Below, in pieces: positions 28,675-36,953 of a stretch of DNA of 64,000 bases. The stretch comes from Parvibaculum sp046297875 (GTDB lineage Bacteria > Pseudomonadota > Alphaproteobacteria > Parvibaculales > Parvibaculaceae), in assembly GCF_046297875.1 (NCBI RefSeq), contig NZ_JBKBHD010000001.1, positions 496,001 to 560,000 of the forward strand, read 5' to 3'. Below the pieces are notes generated by a model. The model saw only the letters and a list, made by a program, of their open reading frames with translations. It was not told where the DNA came from and searched no databases. Both the position numbers and the translations under genes were made by a program. Each line of letters begins with the position of its first letter. The stretch's first letter is position 1.

Positions 28675-29763
28675 ATGGGAGAGACGCTCGAACTGCCGAT
28701 CCTTGCATCGGCGGCGGTGACGCCTGAATGGATGACCGCCGTGCTGCGGAAGGCGGGCCATGATGTGACGGTGGCGACCCTGGCGGGAAAGCGCGTCGGC
28801 ACGGGCCAGGTGGGCGAGAGCGTGCGCTTCACGCTCGACTACACGGGCGACGCGGGAGGCGCGCCGCGCAGTGTGGTCGGCAAGTTTCCGTCATCCGATC
28901 CCGAGAGCCGGGCGACCGGCGTCAATTTCGGCAATTACATCCGCGAGGTGAATTTCTATCGTCACCTGAAGGCGAGTGCGGGCGTGACGACGCCGATCTG
29001 CCTTCATGCCGAAGTAGACCCGGAGACGAGCGATTTCGTGCTCATCATGGAAGATCTCGCCCCCGCACAGCCGGGCGACCAGATGCGGGGAACGAGCGTT
29101 GCGGAAGCCGCGCTCGTGCTCGGCGAAGCGGCAAAGCTCCACGCCTCGCACTGGAACGATGTGTCGATGGACGAGATCGCCTGGCTCTTCGAGACGAAGG
29201 CTGCCCCGAAGCGGACTCAGCCCGATCTCATCCGGCTTCTCTGGCAGGCCTTCCGCGAACGCTATGGCGAGCGCATCCCCGCCGATTGCGTGGAGATCGG
29301 CGAGGCGATCACGCGCAACTACGATTATTTCAAGGATGGCTATGACGGGCCGAAATGCCTGACGCATAACGACTTCCGGCCGGACAACATGATGTTCGGC
29401 ACGGCGGAGGGCGGCTATCCGGTGTCCGTCGTCGACTGGCAGTCCATCGGCTATGGCTGCTGCATGGCCGATGTTTCCTACTTCCTGAGCGGCGCGCTGC
29501 CGCGCGAGGTGCGGCGCGCACATGAGAAGGACCTGCTCACGGCCTATCACCGGAAGCTCGGGGAGCTTGGCGTCAGCGGCTATTCATTCAACGAGATGAT
29601 GCGGCACTACGGACTTTACAGCTTCTCGCTTTTCAATATGGCCTTTACCGCCTCGATGATCGTCGAGCGGACGGAGCGCGGCGACAACATGTTCTTCCAG
29701 ATGCTGCGCGGCGGCGCCGACCATGTGCTCGATACGGGCGCACTCGACCTGCTTCCCCATTGA
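28675..29763 (+). CDS. EcKinase/APH-like small-molecule kinase
   Basis: A 362-residue protein of the protein-kinase-like phosphotransferase superfamily, in the ecdysteroid-kinase/DUF1679-like branch. An ATP-site lysine is likely in SVVGKFPSSDP, the helix C glutamate in YIREVNFYRHL, the Brenner motif is HNDFRPDNMMF and the metal ligand is in VVDWQSIGYG. It is the second kinase of this fold within 3.5 kb, encoded on the opposite arm of the same island and too different in sequence to be a recent duplicate. It overlaps the acyl-CoA ligase frame at ATGA. Likely substrate: a hydroxylated intermediate of the pathway (inference). Confidence 0.78.
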   Translation: MGETLELPILASAAVTPEWMTAVLRKAGHDVTVATLAGKRVGTGQVGESVRFTLDYTGDAGGAPRSVVGKFPSSDPESRATGVNFGNYIREVNFYRHLKASAGVTTPICLHAEVDPETSDFVLIMEDLAPAQPGDQMRGTSVAEAALVLGEAAKLHASHWNDVSMDEIAWLFETKAAPKRTQPDLIRLLWQAFRERYGERIPADCVEIGEAITRNYDYFKDGYDGPKCLTHNDFRPDNMMFGTAEGGYPVSVVDWQSIGYGCCMADVSYFLSGALPREVRRAHEKDLLTAYHRKLGELGVSGYSFNEMMRHYGLYSFSLFNMAFTASMIVERTERGDNMFFQMLRGGADHVLDTGALDLLPH

Positions 29764-29810
29764 GTAGCGGACCTGCCACGCCGATAATGACGCGGGGGAA
29801 GAGGGAGGAC

Positions 29811-31496
29811 ATGATGAAGGAAGCCCATGTGCGCGGCGCCACGACACCGCCGCTTCGCGAGGAAACGATCGGCGCGGCGCTGAAGGCAGCGGCGGAGAAA
29901 TGGCCGGAGACGGAGGCGCTCGTCTCCGTGCATCAGGGCATTCGCTGGACCTACGCCGAACTCAACGCCAAGGCCGATGCGCTGGCGGCCGGGCTACTGG
30001 CACTCGGCCTGCGGAGCGGCGACAGGCTCGGCATCTGGTCGCCCAACAACGCGGAATGGACGCTGACGCAATTTGCAACGGCGAAGATCGGCGTCATTCT
30101 GGTCAATATCAATCCGGCCTATCGTCTTTCCGAACTCGAATACACGCTGAACAAGGTGGGCGTTTCAGCCCTCGTTACGCCCGAGCGCTTCAAGACGTCC
30201 GAATATGTGACGATGGTGGAAGAGCTTGCGCCGGAGATTACCCGGTCCACGGGCATCATCGCCTCGGCGCGGCTGCCGCACCTCAAGCATGCTATCCAGA
30301 TCGGCGGCACGCCCCGCAAGGGCTGGCAGGGCTTCGGCGAGATCGCCGGGCTCGCAGGCAATGAAGAGCGCCGCATGCTCGCCATGACGGAGCGCGATCT
30401 CGACTGCCGCGACCCGATCAACATCCAGTTCACGAGCGGCACGACGGGCCTGCCGAAAGGCGCGACGCTGTCGCATCACAATATTCTCAACAATGGCCTC
30501 TTCGTCGGCCGCAGCATCGGGCTCAAGCAAGGCGACCGGCTCTGCATTCCCGTGCCGCTCTATCACTGCTTCGGCATGGTGATGGGCAATCTCGGTTGCC
30601 TCACACATGGCGCGACCATGGTCTATCCGGCGGAAGCCTTCGATCCGCTCGCCGTGCTGCAGGCGGTCGAAAGCGAGCGCTGCACCGGGCTCTATGGCGT
30701 ACCGACCATGTTCATCGCGGAGCTTTCGCATCCCGACTTCTCAAAATTCGATCTCTCATCGCTCCGCACCGGTTGCATGGCGGGTTCGCCCTGCCCGGTC
30801 GAAGTGATGAAGAAGGTGATTTCCGACATGCACATGACGGATGTCACCATCGCCTATGGCATGACGGAGACGAGCCCGGTCAGTTTCCAGACCGGCGAGG
30901 ACGATCCGCTGGAGCGGCGCGTCTCGACCATCGGCCGCGTCCAGCCGCATCTCGAATGCAAGATCGTCGATCTCGACGGCAAGACCGTGGCGCCGGGGAC
31001 ACCGGGCGAACTTTGTACGCGGGGCTATTCGGTGATGATCGGCTATTGGGACGACCCGGAGAGAACCGCCGAGGCGGTGGATGCCGAAGGCTGGATGCAT
31101 ACGGGCGATCTCGCCACCATCGATGCGGAAGGCTATGGCAATATCGTCGGGCGGCTGAAGGACATGGTGATCCGCGGCGGCGAGAACGTCTATCCGCGCG
31201 AGATCGAGGAATATCTCTACCGCCATCCAAAGATCGAGGATGTGGCGGTTGTGGGCGTGCCGGACCCGAAATTTGGCGAGGAAATCTGCGCCTGGGTGAA
31301 GCTGAAGCCGGGCGAAAGCGCCACAGAAGATGAGATCAAGGCGTTCTGCAAGGGCCAGATCGCGCATTACAAGGTACCGCGCTATGTGCGCTTCGTTGCG
31401 GAGTTTCCGATGACGGTGACAGGCAAGGTGCAGAAATTCCAGATCCGCGATGCAATGATCGAAGAGCTGAAACTCGAAGTGGTGAAGACGGCATGA
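29811..31496 (+). CDS. Acyl-CoA synthetase (AMP-forming)
   Basis: Adenylate-forming ligase of 561 residues that activates a carboxylic acid as its CoA thioester. The P-loop is FTSGTTGLPKGATLSHHN, the A5 region YGMTETSP, the A7 region MHTGDLATIDAEGYG, the A8 hinge GRLKDMVIRGGENVYPREIE and the A10 catalytic lysine lies in TGKVQKFQIRD. The ATG at 29811 (or 29814) follows GGGAGG; an earlier in-frame ATG at 29760 overlaps the kinase stop but lacks such a site. The overall pattern is that of medium/long-chain fatty acid or aryl-acid ligases; substrate not determined. It ends with a four-base overlap with the Baeyer-Villiger-type gene. Confidence 0.88.
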   Translation: MMKEAHVRGATTPPLREETIGAALKAAAEKWPETEALVSVHQGIRWTYAELNAKADALAAGLLALGLRSGDRLGIWSPNNAEWTLTQFATAKIGVILVNINPAYRLSELEYTLNKVGVSALVTPERFKTSEYVTMVEELAPEITRSTGIIASARLPHLKHAIQIGGTPRKGWQGFGEIAGLAGNEERRMLAMTERDLDCRDPINIQFTSGTTGLPKGATLSHHNILNNGLFVGRSIGLKQGDRLCIPVPLYHCFGMVMGNLGCLTHGATMVYPAEAFDPLAVLQAVESERCTGLYGVPTMFIAELSHPDFSKFDLSSLRTGCMAGSPCPVEVMKKVISDMHMTDVTIAYGMTETSPVSFQTGEDDPLERRVSTIGRVQPHLECKIVDLDGKTVAPGTPGELCTRGYSVMIGYWDDPERTAEAVDAEGWMHTGDLATIDAEGYGNIVGRLKDMVIRGGENVYPREIEEYLYRHPKIEDVAVVGVPDPKFGEEICAWVKLKPGESATEDEIKAFCKGQIAHYKVPRYVRFVAEFPMTVTGKVQKFQIRDAMIEELKLEVVKTA

Positions 31497-32950
31497 CGGC
31501 GAAGAAAAACCTGCGGCTCGCGGTGATCGGCGCCGGCGCCTCCGGCATGATGGCGCTCATCAAGCTGCGCGAAGCGGGCTTTCACGACGTCACCATCTAT
31601 GAAAAGGCGGAAACGCTGGGCGGCACATGGCGGGACAACCGGTATCCGGGCGTCACCTGCGACGTGCCTTCGCATGGCTATCGCTATTCCTTCGAGCCCA
31701 ATCCAGACTGGAGCCGCGTCTGCGCGCCGGGCAGCGAGATCCTCGATTATCTGAAGGCGGTCGCAAGAAAATACGACGTCGAACGCTCGATCCGCTTCGG
31801 CGAGGAGGTGACTCGCGCGATCTGGCAGGATGGAAAATGGCAAGTCGAAACGACGTCTGGTTCGCAAGGAGCCTTCGATGCAGTGATCACCGCGATGGGC
31901 GTACTCCACCATCCGGTCTATCCCGATATTCCGGGGCGCGAGAGTTTCGAGGGAGAGGCATTTCACACCGCACGATGGAAGGACGATCTCGACCTTGCGG
32001 GCAAGCGCGTCGGCGTGATCGGCACGGGTTCGACCGCGACGCAGATCACCGGGGCGCTGGTGCCGAAGGTCGCGCATTATTCTCTTTTCCAGCGCACGGC
32101 ACAGTGGATCGCGCCGCTGATGCAGGGGCCTATACCGGAAGAACAGAAGGCGCTTTTCCGCGCGCGGCCCGAGCTTCTCGAATCCGAATATCAGCGCATT
32201 TCGGACGAGAACAATTCGAAATTCGCTGCCGCCATTGTCGGCGCCAATCCACGCGCCTATGAGAAGCTCGTGCAGGTCTGCCGGGACTATCTCGAGACCA
32301 GTGTCCGCAACCCGGAACTCCGCGCGAAGCTGACGCCGAACTATGCGGTCGGCTGCAAGCGGCTGATCCTTTCGGAGAATTTCTACGATGCGATCCAGCA
32401 GCCCAATGCCGAACTCGTGACCGACCCCATCGAGCGGATCGAGGCAAGAGGCATCCGCACGAAGGACGGGCGGCTTCACGAGCTCGATGTCATCGTCTTC
32501 GCGACGGGCTTCGACACGCACCGGCTGATGCGGCCGATGGATGTGCGCGGCCGCGGCGGACGGGCGCTGGAGGAAGCATGGGCGGAAGGCAATCAGGGTT
32601 ATCTCGCGGTGACAGTGCCGGGCTTTCCCAACTGGTTCATGATCGGCGGGCCGAACAGCCCGATCGGCAATTTTTCATGGCTGCTGACAGCGGAAAACCA
32701 GTTCGGCTATGCGCTCCGGCTGATCGAGCGGCTGGCGCGCGGCAATGTCTCGGAGATTGCGCCGAAACGCGAGGCTGCGGAGCGCTTCAATGCGGATGTG
32801 CGCGCGGCACTGCCCGGTACTGTCTGGGCGACGGGTTGCAGCAGCTGGTATATCGACAAACACGGCAACATAGCCTCTTGGCCCTGGACCTTCGAGCGCT
32901 TCGAAGAGGAAATGAGCGAGCCGCGCTGGGACGATTTCGAGATGGCGTGA
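31493..32950 (+). CDS. Baeyer-Villiger-type flavin mono-oxygenase
   Basis: A 485-residue class B flavoprotein mono-oxygenase. It has the FAD site VIGAGASGMMA (residues 11-21), the NADPH site VIGTGSTATQI, and between them F-E-G-E-A-F-H-T-A-R-W-K, which fits the Baeyer-Villiger fingerprint FxGxxxHxxxW except that the final P/D is K. The ATG motif VFATGFDTH follows. Enzymes of this class insert oxygen next to a ketone, giving an ester or lactone. It is the last gene of the plus-strand operon and is followed by a terminator. Substrate is unknown; a cyclic or long-chain ketone is plausible. Confidence 0.83.
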   Translation: MTAKKNLRLAVIGAGASGMMALIKLREAGFHDVTIYEKAETLGGTWRDNRYPGVTCDVPSHGYRYSFEPNPDWSRVCAPGSEILDYLKAVARKYDVERSIRFGEEVTRAIWQDGKWQVETTSGSQGAFDAVITAMGVLHHPVYPDIPGRESFEGEAFHTARWKDDLDLAGKRVGVIGTGSTATQITGALVPKVAHYSLFQRTAQWIAPLMQGPIPEEQKALFRARPELLESEYQRISDENNSKFAAAIVGANPRAYEKLVQVCRDYLETSVRNPELRAKLTPNYAVGCKRLILSENFYDAIQQPNAELVTDPIERIEARGIRTKDGRLHELDVIVFATGFDTHRLMRPMDVRGRGGRALEEAWAEGNQGYLAVTVPGFPNWFMIGGPNSPIGNFSWLLTAENQFGYALRLIERLARGNVSEIAPKREAAERFNADVRAALPGTVWATGCSSWYIDKHGNIASWPWTFERFEEEMSEPRWDDFEMA

Positions 32951-32955
32951 AAAAA

Positions 32956-32983
32956 GGGCGGCCCGGCATGGACCGCCCCTTTC
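32956..32983. terminator. Bidirectional terminator between converging genes
   Basis: Stem GGGCGG (32956-32961) with CCGCCC (32973-32978), preceded by six A residues and followed by CTTTC, so it can serve both the mono-oxygenase gene (plus) and the nitronate mono-oxygenase-like gene (minus). Confidence 0.65.
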
Positions 32984-33001
32984 ATTCCTGCTCCGTCCGC
33001 C

Positions 33002-33979
33002 TCAAGCAGCGAGGAAGCCTTCGAGGCGCTTGCGGATGATCTGTTCGGCTTCCGCGACCATACCTTCGATCAGTTCCTTGCAGGTCGGGATATCGTGGAT
33101 GAGGCCAGCGACCATGCCGCAGCTCCAGGCGCCCGCATCCATGTGGCCGCCCTGCATGACGCGCGGATAGACGCCGCCGACGAGTTCCTTGATGTCGTCG
33201 ATGGTCGTGGCCGCACCCTTCGTCTTTTCGATCTCGACGATCTTGTCGACGGCGGCATTCGCCAGCACGCGCTCGGTGTTGCGGAGCGGGCGCATGATGA
33301 GGCGCGTGTCGAGCTCGGAGGCCGCGATCAGCGCCTTCTTCACATTCTCATGCACGGGCGCTTCCTTGGTCGCGATGAAGCGCGTGCCCATATTGATGCC
33401 GTCGGCGCCGAGCGCGAGCGCGGCCACGAGCTGCGAGGCCGTGCCCATGCCGCCCGAAGCGACGAAGGGCACTTTCAGCTCTTCCGCCGCGCGCGGCAGC
33501 AGGATCATGTTCGGAATGTCGTCTTCGCCCGGATGGCCGCCGCATTCGAAACCATCGACGCTCACCGCGTCGCAGCCGATGCGTTCAGCCTTCAGCGAGT
33601 GGCGGACGGAGGTGCATTTGTGGATCACCTTGATGCCCGCTTCCTTCATCTTGGGCATATAGGCCTCGGGGCTGCGGCCCGCCGTTTCCACGATCTTCAC
33701 GCCACCGGCGATGATCGCGTCGATATATTCGGGGTAAGGCGGATTGGCGAAGCCCGGCAGGAAGGTCAGGTTCACGCCGAAGGGCTTGTCCGTCATGCCG
33801 TTGCACTTCGCGATTTCCTTCGCGAGCGCTTCCGGCGTCGGCTGGGTGAGGCCGGTGATGATTCCGAGGCCGCCGGCATTGGAGACGGCCGCCGCCATTT
33901 CCGCGAGGCCGACGAAATGCATGCCGCCCTGAATGACCGGATGCTTGATGCCGAAGAGTTCCGTAATGCGCGTCTTCAT
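33002..33979 (-). CDS. Nitronate mono-oxygenase/2-nitropropane dioxygenase-like flavoprotein
   Basis: A 325-residue FMN-dependent TIM-barrel protein. It starts MKTRITELFGIKHPVIQGGMHFVG and has the phosphate-binding segments VDGFECGGHPGEDD and GGMGTASQLVAALALGADGINMGTRFIATKEAPVH typical of the family. The ATG at 33979 has GGGAGA upstream; an upstream in-frame ATG would add an unrelated 55 residues. Members oxidise propionate-3-nitronate or nitroalkanes, and some are NADH:quinone or enoyl reductases, so the reaction here is open. It converges on the catabolic operon. Confidence 0.85.
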   Translation of the reverse strand: MKTRITELFGIKHPVIQGGMHFVGLAEMAAAVSNAGGLGIITGLTQPTPEALAKEIAKCNGMTDKPFGVNLTFLPGFANPPYPEYIDAIIAGGVKIVETAGRSPEAYMPKMKEAGIKVIHKCTSVRHSLKAERIGCDAVSVDGFECGGHPGEDDIPNMILLPRAAEELKVPFVASGGMGTASQLVAALALGADGINMGTRFIATKEAPVHENVKKALIAASELDTRLIMRPLRNTERVLANAAVDKIVEIEKTKGAATTIDDIKELVGGVYPRVMQGGHMDAGAWSCGMVAGLIHDIPTCKELIEGMVAEAEQIIRKRLEGFLAA

Positions 33980-34221
33980 GGACGTCTCCCGAATGAATGT
34001 CTGCGGCGCCGTGCTGCGCGGCGCTTTCCTGCCGGGGAGGATAGCCCCATCGGTGCAATTCCGGAACTCACTCCGGCGTAAGAATCCCGCCCGTTTGCCG
34101 TTCAGCAGCGAACATCCGGGTGACGGTTTTCGTGAGCGGCGCAAAAAGCGGCCTCGCCCTTCCGTCAGGCCCCATTTTATGTCATTAATAGTGCCAATAG
34201 TTTTAGCCGGGAGGGTGGCAG

Positions 34222-35871
34222 ATGAAAAAGTGGCAGATCTATTCGCTGGCGGCGGCCATCGTCCTCGCGGCGCTGGCGGGCGCGGCCTATACTTTCCGCA
34301 AGGAACTCATCCTCTATGCCGTGGCGACAAGGGCGCGGGATGCAACGCCGGTCGCCCCGAACCGCGAGATCTTGTGGCAGCAGGGGCCGGCGGAAGCGGC
34401 GGAAGGACAGCGCCCGCCCAATATCGTGCTCATTCTCGCGGACGATCTCGGCTTCAACGATATCAGCCTTTATGGCGGCGGCATCATCGAGACGCCGCAT
34501 ATCGACGCGCTGGCGCGCTCGGGCGCGAATTTCTCCACTGCCTATGCCGGAACGGCCGCCTGTGCGCCGTCCCGCGCCATGATCATGACGGGGCGCTACG
34601 GCACGCGGACGGGTTTCGAGTTCACCCCGACACCGCCCGGCATGACGCGCATCGTCGACATGTTCTACAATGACGGGACGCGGTTTCACGAATTGCTGAT
34701 CGACCGCGAGGCAGCGGCGAATGCCCCGCCCTTCCGTGAGCAGGGCCTGCCGGGCGAGGAGATCACGCTGGCGGAAGTGCTGAAGCCCGCCGGCTATCAC
34801 AACATCCATATCGGCAAATGGCATCTCGGCAATTCGGAAGAGTTCCTGCCCAATGCGCAGGGCTTCGACGAAAGCGTGATGCTCGAAAGCGGGCTCTTCC
34901 TGCCGGAAGATCACCCGGATGCCGTCAACGCGAAACTGCCCTTCGATCCGATCGACCAGTTCCTCTGGGCGCGGATGCAATATGCCACGTCCTACAATGC
35001 AGGCGAATGGTTCGAGCCGAAGGGATACCTCACCGATTTCTATACGGATGAGGCGGTGAAGGCGATCGAAGCGAACCGCAATCGCCCATTCTTCCTCTAT
35101 CTCGCGCATTGGGCGGTGCATACGCCGCTGCAGGCATCGAGAGCGGACTACGATGCGCTGTCGCATATCGAGAACCATCGCGAGCGCGTCTATGCCGCGA
35201 TGATCCGCTCGCTCGACCGCAGCGTCGGCCGCGTGATGGAGGCGCTGAAGGAAAACGGGCTCGACGACAACACCATCGTCATCTTCTCGAGCGACAATGG
35301 AGGGCCCGGCTATATCGGCCTGCCGGACATCAACAAGCCCTTCCGCGGCTGGAAGCTCACCTATTTCGAAGGCGGCATTCGTGTGCCGCTTTTCATCCAC
35401 TGGCCGGGACGGATCGAGGAAGGCGCGGAGCGCGACATGCCGGTCGCGCATCTCGATCTCTTTCCGACCATTGCCGCAGCAGCAGGCGCCGCCCTGCCCA
35501 ATGACCGCGTGATCGACGGTATCGACATCATGCCGCTCGCCAGGGGCACGGAGACGGAAGCGCCCGGCCGCGCGATCTTCTGGCGCGACGGGCATTACCA
35601 CGCCATGCGCAAGGACGGCTGGAAGCTGCAATTCGCCGAGCGGCCGAACAAGGTCTGGCTCTACAACCTCAGTGAAGACCCGACCGAGCAGAACAATCTG
35701 GCCGACGAAATGCCGGAGAAGGTGGCGGAGCTGCGCGCGCTCATCGACGCGCATAACGCCACGCAGCGCGACCCTCTCTTCCCCGCCGTCGCCGAAATGC
35801 CGGTGACGATCGACAAGACGCTGGAAGAGGAAGCGACCGAAGAAGACGAATATATCTACTGGCCGGGGTGA
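34222..35871 (+). CDS. Membrane-anchored sulfatase (type I, formylglycine-dependent)
   Basis: A 549-residue sulfatase. An N-terminal hydrophobic helix (IYSLAAAIVLAALAGAAYTF) acts as signal anchor, placing the enzyme in the periplasm. The formylglycine motif is Cys114-A-P-S-Arg118 (AACAPSRAMIMTGR), preceded by the metal site LADDLGFND and followed by HIGKWHLG, HWAVHTPLQ and SSDNGGPG. Cys114 must be oxidised by a formylglycine-generating enzyme, which is not in the window. It probably hydrolyses an aryl or alkyl sulfate ester. GGGAGG precedes the ATG at a good distance. Substrate unknown. Confidence 0.9.
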   Translation: MKKWQIYSLAAAIVLAALAGAAYTFRKELILYAVATRARDATPVAPNREILWQQGPAEAAEGQRPPNIVLILADDLGFNDISLYGGGIIETPHIDALARSGANFSTAYAGTAACAPSRAMIMTGRYGTRTGFEFTPTPPGMTRIVDMFYNDGTRFHELLIDREAAANAPPFREQGLPGEEITLAEVLKPAGYHNIHIGKWHLGNSEEFLPNAQGFDESVMLESGLFLPEDHPDAVNAKLPFDPIDQFLWARMQYATSYNAGEWFEPKGYLTDFYTDEAVKAIEANRNRPFFLYLAHWAVHTPLQASRADYDALSHIENHRERVYAAMIRSLDRSVGRVMEALKENGLDDNTIVIFSSDNGGPGYIGLPDINKPFRGWKLTYFEGGIRVPLFIHWPGRIEEGAERDMPVAHLDLFPTIAAAAGAALPNDRVIDGIDIMPLARGTETEAPGRAIFWRDGHYHAMRKDGWKLQFAERPNKVWLYNLSEDPTEQNNLADEMPEKVAELRALIDAHNATQRDPLFPAVAEMPVTIDKTLEEEATEEDEYIYWPG

Positions 35872-35884
35872 GGCTTTCCCAACC

Positions 35885-36052
35885 TGCCCTTGCATTGAGC
35901 GCGGCATCCGCCCCGCCGGGCAGCCGGGCTACTGGCCGCCGACCAAACATGTACGGATGAGCGCGGCGTGGGAGGCCGGTTTCGGCAGCGGCGGCACCGG
36001 TATGCAGACCCTCACCGGCTGCAGCCATGTCCGTCTCGTCACGGACAATTGA
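35885..36052 (+). other. Possible coding remnant after the sulfatase gene
   Basis: One frame stays open to a TGA at 36050-36052 and reads like protein (ERGIRPAGQPGYWPPTKHV then MSAAWEAGFGSGGTGMQTL and HVRLVTDN), with codon-like GC at third positions. There is no start with a ribosome-binding site; the only ATG (35957) gives 31 residues. It may be the decayed end of a gene or chance. The rest of the 373-base gap up to 36245 shows nothing I can name. Confidence 0.25.
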
Positions 36053-36244
36053 GAACCGCAGGGCATTTGATCTCAACGACGAAAGCAGGTGGCGGCACGG
36101 AGAGGTGCCGCCGTCTGCCTATGCGTAGTTCCCGAGGCTGCCTGGCGGCCCGCGCCGCACGCAGAATGGCTCAAACGGGTCCGGCCAACCGGCCGAACAA
36201 CGATGCTTGCCGAAATCCGTTCGGCGCCATTTCACGAGGAACCC

Positions 36245-36520
36245 ATGGCCTATAACCAGAACGACACCAACAACAACAATACGCTCTATTTCATTGTCGG
36301 CGGCCTTGTCGTCGCCGGCGCGATTGTCGGCTTCCTCTTCTTTACGGGGACGCTGGGCGACGACGCGCAGACGAATGTGACGATGGAGTCGCCGCAGGGC
36401 GTGCCTGGACCGGCCGGGCCGCAAGGCGCGACGGGCAATACCGGGAATACCGGCTATACCGGTGCGACAGGCGCCACCGGGGCAACCGGCGCAACGGGCG
36501 CCGACAGCAGCGGCGAATAG
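36245..36520 (+). CDS. Small membrane protein with collagen-like tail
   Basis: A 91-residue protein. The ATG at 36245 has GAGGA about seven bases upstream. An Asn-rich cytosolic N-terminus (AYNQNDTNNNN) leads into one membrane helix (about residues 15-37, TLYFIVGGLVVAGAIVGFLFFTG), then an acidic linker and a Gly-x-y tail from about residue 54: GVPGPAGPQGATGNTGNTGYTG followed by repeated GAT units to near the end. The Gly-x-Thr repeats are the pattern of bacterial collagen-like proteins, here only about 11 triplets. It is probably exposed in the periplasm and could trimerise. Function unknown. Confidence 0.75.
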   Translation: MAYNQNDTNNNNTLYFIVGGLVVAGAIVGFLFFTGTLGDDAQTNVTMESPQGVPGPAGPQGATGNTGNTGYTGATGATGATGATGADSSGE

Positions 36521-36558
36521 GCCAGCTCCGGCCGCTTCAACCGACCGTCGCCGATGTC

Positions 36559-36590
36559 AGATCGTGGCCGCGCATGCACGGCCACGATCT
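36559..36590 (+). terminator. Long hairpin after the collagen-like gene
   Basis: Twelve-base-pair perfect stem AGATCGTGGCCG (36559-36570) with CGGCCACGATCT (36579-36590) and an eight-base loop, 38 bases past the stop. The U-tract is lacking (CATCG), so it may stabilise the mRNA end more than terminate. Confidence 0.5.
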
Positions 36591-36686
36591 CATCGCGCGG
36601 TGCGGAGCGGGCGCGCATTTCATCGGCGGGCAGCATCGCTTCAAGACCGGCGGTACCGCGTGCAGGGAGCGGGTGGCTGTGGAAAA

Positions 36687-36763
36687 TGGCGCGCCCGGAA
36701 CGATTCGAACGTCCGACCCTCAGATTCGTAGTCTGATGCTCTATCCAGCTGAGCTACGGGCGC
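36687..36763 (-). tRNA. tRNA-Arg (anticodon ACG)
   Basis: On the minus strand GCGCCCG begins the acceptor stem and pairs with CGGGCGC at the end. The D arm is AGCTCAGCTGGATAGAGC, the anticodon stem CAGA/TCTG encloses CTACGAA (anticodon ACG, read as ICG after deamination), and the T arm has GTTCGAATC. A discriminator G and encoded CCA complete 77 bases. ACG is the Arg tRNA that decodes CGU/CGC/CGA. Confidence 0.95.
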
Positions 36764-36953
36764 ATGCAGATCGCGGAGCCCAAGAGGGCGCGGGGTGGAA
36801 AGCCACCACCGGTCGGCGAATGCGGGGCCACTCTTAAAGCCTTGCAGGCCCAAAGGCAAGGGGCCCACGCGGCAAAAAACGGGGCGCGCAAAGGCCAGAA
36901 ACCCCGGCTTCCCGCCGGATTCGGCTCGGCCTCCGGTGCTCACGGACATGTCC

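Noticed and set aside
34177..35907. Long open frame antisense to the sulfatase gene
   Set aside because: Opposite strand has all sulfatase motifs; this frame shows none of its own.
36434..36513. CRISPR-like array
   Set aside because: The short repeats here are codons for Gly-x-y triplets of the collagen-like protein, without spacers.
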